A DNA stretch of 21,109 nucleotides from an uncultured Collinsella sp. (GTDB lineage Bacteria > Actinomycetota > Coriobacteriia > Coriobacteriales > Coriobacteriaceae): assembly GCA_937923795.1 (NCBI GenBank), contig CALDWI010000031.1, forward strand, positions 1 to 21,109, given 5' to 3'. A program made the position numbers and the translations under genes. Under the pieces are notes generated by a model. It was not told the origin of the DNA, made no database searches, and saw only the letters and a program-made list of their open reading frames with translations. The stretch's first letter is position 1. Every line of letters begins with the position of its first letter. Shown one piece after another: positions 1-6,480 of this stretch.

Positions 1-20
1 CAATGTGCCTTGAAAGAGGA

Positions 21-45
21 GGGCATAGGCCTTCTGGCCATGCCC
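21..45. other. Intergenic hairpin near window edge
   Basis: GGGCAT (21-26) pairs with ATGCCC (40-45), and inside it GGCC (28-31) pairs with GGCC (36-39) around a TTCT loop, with one bulged A. No run of T follows on either strand, so it is at best a weak terminator for a gene outside the window or for the queA transcript. Positions 1-94 contain no convincing coding frame. Confidence 0.4.
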
Positions 46-94
46 GACGATTGAAAGGCAGATTGCCGCTCTGGCGGGTTTGCAGCGTCGAGCG

Positions 95-121
95 GTTACG
101 CGGTTCGTAGAACCGCGTAAC
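95..121 (-). terminator. Hairpin at the end of queA, possible terminator
   Basis: A perfect 12-bp stem, GTTACGCGGTTC (95-106) with GAACCGCGTAAC (110-121), closes a 3-base loop. It begins in the last base of the queA stop codon, which is TAG on the minus strand. There is no T run after it, so it may act as a Rho-independent-like stop without a U tract, or protect the mRNA 3' end. Confidence 0.5.
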
Positions 122-1338
122 TACAAAATGAGCATCGCGTCGCCAAAGCTGAAGAAGCGATAACGTTCTTCGATGGCAGCGGCGTAGGCATCCATGATCT
201 GGTCGCGGGTGGCAAGCGCGCTCACGAGCATCATGAGCGTTGAGCGCGGCACATGGAAGTTCGTGATCAGCGCATCGACCACGTGATAGGTCGAGCCGGG
301 CATGAGGTAAAGCTGCGTCGTGGCGTTCTCGCGCACCACGATGTCGCCGCGGCCAAGCGTATCGGCCCCGTCCTCGCGGCCTTCAAAATAGCGCGCCGTC
401 ACGGCCGGATCGGACACCGGCGCGTCCGTGTCAAACGCGCTCTCGAGCGAGCGCACCGCGGTAGTGCCGACGGCGATCACACGATGACCCTCGGCCTTCG
501 CCTTATGCACGGCGTCGACAACCTCCTGCGACACGTGGTAGCGCTCGGTGTGCATGACGTGCTGCGTAGGGTCATCCTCCTCCACCAAGCGGAAGGTATC
601 GATGCCAACCTCGAGCTCGACGGCGGCAAACTTGGCACCCTTGGCCTCGATAGCAGCCATGAGCTCGGGGGTAAAGTGCAGGCCCGCCGTGGGAGCGGCG
701 GCCGAGTGCTCCTCCTTCATGGCGTAGACGGTCTGGTACTTCTCGGGATCGCCCTCGTAATCGGTAATGTAGGGCGGCAGCGGCACGTGGCCGGCAGCAT
801 GGATGGCCTCGTCAAGCGTGCGCGGCTCGCCGGCGGCATTGCAACCGGCCGGCTCAAAACGCACCAGGCGGCCGCCGCGGCTATCGGTGACAAAGTCGAC
901 GACTTCGGCCGTCAGCACTACGGGAGCCCCCTCGGGCGCATGGGCGCCGCCCGCACGATACTCAATCTGAGCACCGGGCTTCAGGCGCTTGCCCGGCTTG
1001 ACCAGGCACTCCCAGACGTGACCCAGCGGGTCAACATCCTCGCGGCGCTTGAGCAGCAGCGTCTCGACCACGCCGCCCGAGCCCGTCTTGCGGCCAATCA
1101 GGCGAGCCGGCATCACGCGCGTCTGGTTGATGACGAGCACGTCGCCCGGCTCGATATAGTCGATGATGTCACGGAAGATGCGGTGCTCGACGGTGCCGCC
1201 ATGCTCTAGCGGCGTTCCCGCCTGGGAGCCCTTGCGATCCACCACCAGCAGGCGGCAGGAGTCGCGCGGCTCGGCAGGAGCCTGGGCAATCAGTTCCTCA
1301 GGAAGGTTGTAGTCAAAATCATCGGTACGCATAGACAC
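121..1338 (-). CDS. queA: S-adenosylmethionine:tRNA ribosyltransferase-isomerase QueA
   Basis: QueA transfers and isomerises the ribosyl group of SAM onto 7-aminomethyl-7-deazaguanine at position 34 of GUN-anticodon tRNAs, giving epoxyqueuosine. The protein has family signatures: an N-terminal DFDYNLPEELIAQ, LLVVDR, VLVINQTRVMPARL, a central PTAGLHFTPELM and a C-terminal ITNFHVPRSTLMMLVSAL. At 405 residues it is longer than the usual 340-360; the extra length is in loops around residues 40-50, 130-190 and 300-330. The start chosen is GTG at 1338, because AAGGAG lies 8 nt upstream (about 1347-1352); the ATG two codons later would be 14 nt away. It is the last gene of a minus-strand cluster, 64 nt after queH, whose product acts on the QueA product, so the two enzymes are consecutive in one pathway. 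Confidence 0.96.
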   Translation of the reverse strand: MSMRTDDFDYNLPEELIAQAPAEPRDSCRLLVVDRKGSQAGTPLEHGGTVEHRIFRDIIDYIEPGDVLVINQTRVMPARLIGRKTGSGGVVETLLLKRREDVDPLGHVWECLVKPGKRLKPGAQIEYRAGGAHAPEGAPVVLTAEVVDFVTDSRGGRLVRFEPAGCNAAGEPRTLDEAIHAAGHVPLPPYITDYEGDPEKYQTVYAMKEEHSAAAPTAGLHFTPELMAAIEAKGAKFAAVELEVGIDTFRLVEEDDPTQHVMHTERYHVSQEVVDAVHKAKAEGHRVIAVGTTAVRSLESAFDTDAPVSDPAVTARYFEGREDGADTLGRGDIVVRENATTQLYLMPGSTYHVVDALITNFHVPRSTLMMLVSALATRDQIMDAYAAAIEERYRFFSFGDAMLIL

Positions 1339-1402
1339 GTCGGATACTCCTTATATAGCTAAAGTCCGCTCTACATCCTAGCAGGCTGCCAGCTCAAAAG
1401 AA

Positions 1403-1978
1403 CTACTTTTTGGACGCTTTGCGCTCGTCGCGGATGCGAGCGCGGTCCATGGCCGCCTCGACGGCCGAGAATCGGCAGCCGCAGTAATTCTGCCGATACA
1501 TACCCAGCTCGCGCGAACGGCGTGTCGCCTCGGGGTAATACGGGCGAAAATCGCGAATCACCGGGGTGAGACCGCGGGCGGCAGCCAGACGCTCCAACAC
1601 ATCATTGCAGGTTTCGAACAACTGGTACGGCGAGACGGCGAGCGTCGTACCCACAAACTCAAACCCGCGCTCCTGGGCCACGCGGCATGCCTCGGCCAGG
1701 CGCAGGGCATAGCATGCACGACAGCGACGGGCTCGATCGGCGCCCAGCGGGGCCACGCCGGCCTCCCAACGCTCACGGTCCTCCCCCGCCTCGATGAGTT
1801 CGATGTCGCCATCGGCACACCACCGGCGCAGCTCGTCCAAGCGGCGCTGCCATTCATCGCGCGGTTGAATATTGGGGTTGGTCCAGCAAATCGTGGGCTC
1901 AAACCCCTCCTCGCGCAGCAGGCGAACCGGCTCAAGCGAGCATGGTGCACAGCACGCATGCAGCAATAACGACTTCAT
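1403..1978 (-). CDS. queH: Epoxyqueuosine reductase QueH
   Basis: QueH (formerly DUF208) reduces epoxyqueuosine in tRNA to queuosine, the last step of the pathway, and replaces the unrelated QueG in many anaerobes. The 191-residue product shows the family cysteines in order: HACCAPC at residues 7-13, CRACY at 86-90 and YCGC at 165-168. In the family these bind an iron-sulfur cluster and a second metal. The frame is open upstream to 2191, but the real start is ATG at 1978: GAGGAG lies 6 nt before it, and its ATGA overlaps the TGA stop of the upstream gene, a classic coupling arrangement. It lies directly before queA. Confidence 0.95.
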   Translation of the reverse strand: MKSLLLHACCAPCSLEPVRLLREEGFEPTICWTNPNIQPRDEWQRRLDELRRWCADGDIELIEAGEDRERWEAGVAPLGADRARRCRACYALRLAEACRVAQERGFEFVGTTLAVSPYQLFETCNDVLERLAAARGLTPVIRDFRPYYPEATRRSRELGMYRQNYCGCRFSAVEAAMDRARIRDERKASKK

Positions 1979-2556
1979 CGACATCTCCTCACCCAAAAAA
2001 AGCGCACGCCAAAGGACGTATCCTCGCAGGCGACAATGCGGCGGTCGCGCAAAATGGTCCGCACGTAATACCAGTCGCCTACACAGCCCGACAAATGCAA
2101 GCCGGCAGCCAGATAGCACAGCAGCGGATAGCCCGAAAACGCAAACCCCAGGGCAAGCGTTGTCGTCACAACAACCGTCGGCGCCAGGCAAACCGCCATG
2201 TACCGCCGGCGCGAATACACAACGCCTTCGGCGCAGGCATAGATCATCGCCGTCTCGCGGTTTGCCCCAAAGGTCACATGCGCACCCGCAGGCGCCAGCA
2301 GCTTAAAAAACACACCGTGCACCAGCTCGTGCACGGCAAATGACGCCGCCGAAACCGCAGCCAAACCGACTATCCAGCCCAAGACGGCCATCCAACCTCC
2401 CGCGTCAGCCGCATCCAAGTCCGAGGGCCCACCCAGCAGCATAAACACCGGCACCAGGCACACGGCAAACACGCCGACTACGACCATCCCCCACACGAAG
2501 CAAGCGTGCAGAAAATCCTCGTCCTCAAACGCATGTATGTTGGAAATCTCATTCAT
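1975..2556 (-). CDS. DUF3267 family membrane protein with zincin-like HELVH motif
   Basis: This 193-residue protein has membrane segments at about 22-42, 56-76, 118-140 and perhaps 143-160. The HExxH motif HELVH (76-80) lies at the end of the second segment, and a GD (160-161) further on could supply a third metal ligand, as in DUF3267 putative membrane zinc peptidases. Its substrate is unknown. It is the first gene of the queH-queA cluster, and its stop overlaps the queH start (ATGA), so it is co-translated with queuosine genes, although no link in function is known. No SD sequence precedes ATG 2556. A TATCCT box lies only 8 nt upstream, so the mRNA may be leaderless. Confidence 0.8.
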   Translation of the reverse strand: MNEISNIHAFEDEDFLHACFVWGMVVVGVFAVCLVPVFMLLGGPSDLDAADAGGWMAVLGWIVGLAAVSAASFAVHELVHGVFFKLLAPAGAHVTFGANRETAMIYACAEGVVYSRRRYMAVCLAPTVVVTTTLALGFAFSGYPLLCYLAAGLHLSGCVGDWYYVRTILRDRRIVACEDTSFGVRFFWVRRCR

Positions 2557-2564
2557 AGCATCTT

Positions 2565-2570
2565 AGGATA
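2565..2570 (-). promoter_or_regulatory. Candidate -10 box for the DUF3267-queH-queA cluster
   Basis: On the minus strand TATCCT (2570 to 2565) stands 8 nt before ATG 2556. That places the transcription start at or within a few bases of the start codon, which fits the absence of an SD sequence. No clear -35 box is visible. Confidence 0.3.
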
Positions 2571-2598
2571 GCGCCCCTGCCACGTACCCGTCCGCATG

Positions 2599-2607
2599 TG
2601 CGATAAT
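2599..2607 (+). promoter_or_regulatory. Extended -10 promoter for the MetRS-like gene
   Basis: TGCGATAAT (2599-2607) matches an extended -10 element (TGn followed by a TATAAT-like hexamer). Transcription would begin near 2614, giving a leader of about 75 nt. The larger 11-mer TGTGCGATAAT (2597-2607) recurs exactly upstream of the DegV gene on the minus strand. No good -35 box is seen, as expected for extended -10 promoters. The leader is too short for a T-box. Confidence 0.45.
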
Positions 2608-2688
2608 GTCGAACGATATGCACGAATTGACCACCGCGCCGCCAGGCCTTGCGCTCGACTGCGCTCTTACCATATGCGAAGGAGTCCC

Positions 2689-4839
2689 ATGGCATCCAAA
2701 TACTCCATGAACGACCGTCCCAGCTGGCCTCGCCGCGCCATCGTTACCGCCGGCGAGCCCTACGGCAACAAGGGTCTTCACTTTGGCCACGTTGGCGGCG
2801 TCTTTGTCCCGGCCGACTTCTTCGCCCGCTTCCTGCGCGACCGTCTGGGCCGCGAGAACGTCATCTTCACCTCGGGCACCGACTGCTACGGCTCGCCCAT
2901 CATGGAGAGCTACCGCAAGCTCAAGGAGAACGAAGGCTACGACAAGTCCATTGGCGAGTATGTCGAGTCCAACCACTCCCGCCAGGCCGCGACCCTCAAC
3001 AACTACAACATCAGCTGCGATATCTACGGTGGCTCGGGCCTTGAGCCGGCGGCCCAGATCCACAACGAGGTGACCGCCGAGATTATCGAGCGCCTGCACG
3101 AGCAGGGCACCATCTCCAAGCGCTCTACGCTGCAGTTCTACGATGCCAAGGCCGGCACGTTCCTCAACGGCCGCCAGGTGATCGGCCGCTGCCCCATCCA
3201 GGGCTGCAAGTCCGAGAAGGCCTATGCCGACGAGTGCGACCTGGGCCACCAGTTTGAGCCCGAGGAGCTCATCGCGCCCAAGAGCCAGCTCACCGGCGAG
3301 GTGCCCGAGCTGCGCCCGGTCGACAACCTCTACTTTGACCTGCCGGCCTACCTCGACTTTATGAAGACCTATACCGCTAAGCTCGCCCAGAACCCGCAGG
3401 TTCGCTCCGTTGTCTCCAAGACCATGGAGGAGTGGCTGCTGCCGGCTCAGCTCTACATCCAGAACAAGTTCCGCGAGGCCTTCGATGCCGTCGAGGATCA
3501 GCTTCCTGAGCACACCGTGCTGGAGCCCGAGGGCAACAAGAGCAGCTTTACCGTCACCTTCCCCAGCTGGAAGGAGCGCGACGACGCCCACGCGGTGCTC
3601 GCCAACGGCGGCGTGCGCTTCCGCAGCGGCAAGGCACTCGTGCCCTTCCGCATCACTGGCAACATCGACTGGGGCGTTCCGGTGCCCGAGGTCGATGGCG
3701 TCTCCGACGTCACCTGCTGGTGCTGGCCCGAGAGCCTGTGGGCGCCCATCAGCTATACGCGTACCGTGCTCGCACGCGATGCCAAGGCCGCCGGCGTGAC
3801 CGAGGGCGTCGCCGCCCAGGACGCCGCCCTCATGGGCGAGCCCGCTGCCGACTCCACGCAGGTCCCCGCGCCTACCTACCAGCACAGCTCGCTCGACTGG
3901 CGCGACTGGTGGTGCTCTGACGACGCTCAGATCTACCAGTTCATCGGTCAGGACAACATCTACTTCTACTGCATCGCGCAGACCGCCATGTGGGAGGCCC
4001 TGGGTTGGGACCTTACGCAGAGCACCGTCAGCGCCTGCTATCACCTGCTCTACATGGGCAAAAAGGCGAGCTCGTCCTCGCAGACGCCTCCCCCGCCGGC
4101 AGACGACCTGCTCAACCACTACACCTGCGAGCAGATGCGCGCGCATTGGCTGTCGCTCGGCCTGTCCGAGAAGCCGGTGAGCTTTAGCCCCAAGGCATAC
4201 GACACCCGCGTGACAGGCAAGGACAAGGACGGCAACGAGGTACGCGCCTGCGACGACAAGCGCGTTATCGACCCGGCCCTCAAGGAGAGCGCCCTTTTGA
4301 CCGGCGTGTTCAACCGCCTGGCCCGCAGCTGCTTCTACGGCGTCGCCGTCAAGGAGGGCGACGAGAGCCCCTATCGCAACGGCTGCATCCCCGCCGGTGC
4401 CGCCTCCGCTACCGTGGTCGAAGACGCCGAGCAGGCAGCTCTCGCCTTTGAGCAGGCCATGTACAAGTTCGAGACGCACCGCGCGCTTGCCGTGTGCGAT
4501 GACTACCTGCGCGCCGCCAACAAGCGCTGGAGCGACGCCTCCAAGGCCGCCAACAAGCTCGAGGGTGAGCCAGCCAACGCCGCCATGACGCAGGCCCTGG
4601 TCGACGCCTTTACCGAGCTGCGCGTGGCGACCGTGCTCATGCACGGTATTGTGCCGGCCGGCTGCGAGCTCATCTGCGAATACTTCGACGTCGATCCGGT
4701 CGCCTTCTTTAGCTGGGATAACATCTTTGCCTCCACGGACGAGTTTGTGGAGAGCCTGGGCGAGAAGCCCGGCGAGCACCGCGTGAAGCCGCTGCCCCCG
4801 CGCTTCGACTTCTTCAGCAAGCACGAGAGCCAGTACTAG
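2689..4839 (+). CDS. MetRS-like class I aminoacyl-tRNA ligase with variant KMSKS loop
   Basis: This 716-residue protein aligns by eye with methionyl-tRNA synthetase: TAGEPYGNKGLHFGH with the HIGH variant HFGH (31-34), a zinc-knuckle-like insert using C168, C173, C183 and perhaps H187, then PEELIAPKSQLTGEVPELR, YFDLPAYLDFM, NIDWGVPVPE and FIGQDNIYFYC. Two catalytic signatures depart from the norm. The segment equivalent to YVWFDAPIGY reads CWCWPESLWAPISY, and KMSKS is replaced by KKASSSS (458-464), followed by a proline run. The C-terminal helical anticodon-binding region is present and no EMAP-like tRNA-binding domain follows. ATG 2689 is preceded by GAAGGAG at 4 nt; ATG 2674 is a weaker alternative. 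It probably charges tRNA-Met or a methionine-like substrate, but specificity cannot be read from sequence. Whether a standard metG exists elsewhere is unknown. Confidence 0.8.
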   Translation: MASKYSMNDRPSWPRRAIVTAGEPYGNKGLHFGHVGGVFVPADFFARFLRDRLGRENVIFTSGTDCYGSPIMESYRKLKENEGYDKSIGEYVESNHSRQAATLNNYNISCDIYGGSGLEPAAQIHNEVTAEIIERLHEQGTISKRSTLQFYDAKAGTFLNGRQVIGRCPIQGCKSEKAYADECDLGHQFEPEELIAPKSQLTGEVPELRPVDNLYFDLPAYLDFMKTYTAKLAQNPQVRSVVSKTMEEWLLPAQLYIQNKFREAFDAVEDQLPEHTVLEPEGNKSSFTVTFPSWKERDDAHAVLANGGVRFRSGKALVPFRITGNIDWGVPVPEVDGVSDVTCWCWPESLWAPISYTRTVLARDAKAAGVTEGVAAQDAALMGEPAADSTQVPAPTYQHSSLDWRDWWCSDDAQIYQFIGQDNIYFYCIAQTAMWEALGWDLTQSTVSACYHLLYMGKKASSSSQTPPPPADDLLNHYTCEQMRAHWLSLGLSEKPVSFSPKAYDTRVTGKDKDGNEVRACDDKRVIDPALKESALLTGVFNRLARSCFYGVAVKEGDESPYRNGCIPAGAASATVVEDAEQAALAFEQAMYKFETHRALAVCDDYLRAANKRWSDASKAANKLEGEPANAAMTQALVDAFTELRVATVLMHGIVPAGCELICEYFDVDPVAFFSWDNIFASTDEFVESLGEKPGEHRVKPLPPRFDFFSKHESQY

Positions 4840-4855
4840 GCCAACGCCAAGGCAG

Positions 4856-4964
4856 AGTAGTCAATTTGGGACGGGGCTATTTTAGCTACCCCGTCCCAAA
4901 TTTAACTGCAACGCCTGCCGAAACGGACGGGTAGCTAAAATAGCCCCGTCCCAAATTGACTACT
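4856..4964. repeat. Long perfect inverted repeat between two genes (MITE-like or REP-like)
   Basis: Arms 4856-4891 and 4929-4964 are perfect 36-bp reverse complements around a 37-bp spacer. The left arm also forms its own hairpin: AATTTGGGACGGGG (4863-4876) pairs perfectly with CCCCGTCCCAAATT (4889-4902) around a 12-base loop. The transcript could therefore fold as one long cruciform or as a local 14-bp hairpin. It lies 17 nt after the MetRS-like stop and 27 nt before the methyltransferase start. No transposase is present. It could be a non-autonomous element, a terminator for the upstream gene, or both. Confidence 0.85.
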
Positions 4965-4990
4965 TTTAATGGAATGGGAAGGAAAGACGG

Positions 4991-6094
4991 ATGTCCAAGC
5001 CGCGTCGTCGTAAGCAGAAAAAGCAGGTTAAGCCCGAGCTCAAGCTTAGGCAGTTTGCCGCCACCGAGCTTTCCGACCAGCTTGCCGCCCTTCCCTGCGC
5101 CGCCGACCTGCCGCGCTTTATGGTCGACACGGTAGCCGGCGCCTATGCACCCGCCGATGCCGAGCTCATGATCGAAGGCTTTGGCGCCGCGGCCACACGC
5201 CCAGTCACACTGCGCGCCAACACGCTCAAGGCGACCGCCGAGGACATCGCCGCCGCACTCGACGAGGCCGGCATCGCGCACCAAACCGTTACCTGGTACC
5301 GGGATGCTTTCATTCTGCCCGAGGCTCAGGTTTCCGACCTATGGGACCTCGACATCTACCGCGACGGCAAAATCTATCTGCAGAGCCTGTCGTCCATGAT
5401 GCCGCCTTTGGTGTTGGGCGCCCAGGCAGGCGAGGACATCCTTGACATGTGCGCAGCCCCCGGCGGCAAGACGACGCAGATCGCTGCCCTCACCCAGGGA
5501 CAGGCGCACCTCACCGCCTGTGAGATGAGCATTCCCCGCGCCGAAAAGCTCGAGTCGAACCTCCATCGCCAGGGTGCCAAAAACGTGCCCGTCATGCGCA
5601 TCGACGCACGCGAGCTCGACGAGTTCTTCCGCTTCGACCGCATCCTGCTCGACGCTCCCTGCACAGGCACGGGCACCGTCATCAGCGGCAACGAGAAAAG
5701 CCTGCGCGGCTTGACCGAGCAGCTGCTGAGCAAGTGCGCCCGCTCGCAGCGCGCGCTTCTGGACCGCGCCATGGGAGCCCTCAAGCCGGGCGGCACGCTC
5801 GTCTATTCCACTTGTTCGATCATGCCGCAGGAAAACGAGGACGCCCTGCAAGAGGCCCTCGACAAGCATATGGACTGCGAGCTCATCCCCCTCGACGGCA
5901 CGCCAAGCGAAAGTGAAGCACGACGCACCCAGGAAGCTGGTGAGGAGCCGCGCATCGAGTCCAACGCTCTGACCGAAGCCATTGCCGCGGGTCAGGTATC
6001 GGCCATCGTCAACGGCCTGCCCGGCACGCTCACCATTCCGCCTAGCCGCGACTTTGAGGGCTTCTACATTGCCCTGATCCGAAAACGCAGCTAG
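4991..6094 (+). CDS. RsmB/Sun/NOP2-family RNA cytosine-C5 methyltransferase
   Basis: The 367-residue enzyme transfers a methyl group from SAM to C5 of a cytosine, most likely in 16S rRNA. Visible motifs are the SAM-binding DMCAAPGGKT (152-161), DAPCTGTGT (221-229; C224 is the cysteine thought to help product release) and YSTCSI (272-277; C275 is the likely nucleophile). The C-terminal SRDFEGFYIALI is typical of the family, as is the basic N-terminus KPRRRKQKKQ. There is no N-terminal NusB-like domain as in E. coli RsmB, and no evident C-terminal PUA domain, so the target base is uncertain. AAGGA (4979-4983) lies 7 nt before ATG 4991. The gene follows the inverted repeat and faces the small membrane protein gene. 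Confidence 0.9.
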   Translation: MSKPRRRKQKKQVKPELKLRQFAATELSDQLAALPCAADLPRFMVDTVAGAYAPADAELMIEGFGAAATRPVTLRANTLKATAEDIAAALDEAGIAHQTVTWYRDAFILPEAQVSDLWDLDIYRDGKIYLQSLSSMMPPLVLGAQAGEDILDMCAAPGGKTTQIAALTQGQAHLTACEMSIPRAEKLESNLHRQGAKNVPVMRIDARELDEFFRFDRILLDAPCTGTGTVISGNEKSLRGLTEQLLSKCARSQRALLDRAMGALKPGGTLVYSTCSIMPQENEDALQEALDKHMDCELIPLDGTPSESEARRTQEAGEEPRIESNALTEAIAAGQVSAIVNGLPGTLTIPPSRDFEGFYIALIRKRS

Positions 6095-6118
6095 CGCACG
6101 GATCCAAAACTCAACAAG

Positions 6119-6289
6119 CTATCTCTGTGCGCGTTTGCCCTGCTGGTCGCGATGCTGTTTAAGCATCGCGCGCTCCTTGCGTTCGGCCCTTTTGCCCTTA
6201 ATGGCCGTGACCACAAAGTAGATGACCGCGGCGGCAACGATTGCGGCCACACACAGGCCGATCGAGCCAAACATTGCTGTCAATTCCAT
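6119..6289 (-). CDS. Small single-pass membrane protein (56 aa), easily missed
   Basis: The minus strand from ATG 6289 to TAG at 6119 encodes 56 residues beginning MELTAMFGSIGL. Residues 6-31 form one hydrophobic helix (alanine-, valine- and isoleucine-rich, ending in FVVTAI). A strongly basic tail follows (KGKRAERKER, later KQHRDQQGKRAQR), predicting an N-out/C-in topology with a cytoplasmic tail. AGAGGTGA lies about 6 nt before the start, a good SD sequence. It converges with the methyltransferase gene, leaving only 24 nt between stops and no clear terminator there. I do not recognise the family; the layout resembles small actinobacterial membrane proteins of unknown role. The SD and the sharp hydrophobic-then-basic split support it being real. 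Confidence 0.65.
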   Translation of the reverse strand: MELTAMFGSIGLCVAAIVAAAVIYFVVTAIKGKRAERKERAMLKQHRDQQGKRAQR

Positions 6290-6465
6290 ACCGCGTCACC
6301 TCTCTTTTAAACGGGGCTTTCAAGATAGCACCTCGATACCCGCCACCACAGCTCCTTCACGTTCGCCGGCCCTTCGGTCTAACGGATGGCGCGGCGGGGA
6401 AAAATCAACTCGTCAAACGATTTAGCATTCGCAATTCCGGCTGCATCGCGCCGGCCATCATCACA

Positions 6466-6471
6466 TAGAAT
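6466..6471 (+). promoter_or_regulatory. Candidate -10 box for a leaderless TIM-barrel gene
   Basis: TAGAAT (6466-6471) lies 9 nt before ATG 6481, so transcription would start at about 6478-6481, on or next to the start codon. No SD sequence is present (the last bases are TCGAGCCTCC). No convincing -35 box is visible. Apart from this box, the stretch 6290-6480 shows no gene. Confidence 0.35.
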
Positions 6472-6480
6472 CGAGCCTCC

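Noticed and set aside
1978..2191. N-terminal extension of QueH
   Set aside because: The extra 71 residues lie inside the DUF3267 gene, have no QueH similarity, and the SD and ATGA overlap fix the start at 1978.
2563..4824. 753-residue open frame on the minus strand
   Set aside because: It mirrors the MetRS-like gene; its protein is rich in Leu, Val, Gly and Ala without motifs, as expected of an antisense shadow.
4856..4964. Insertion sequence
   Set aside because: Only about 109 bp, with no transposase frame and no visible target-site duplication; recorded as an inverted repeat instead.
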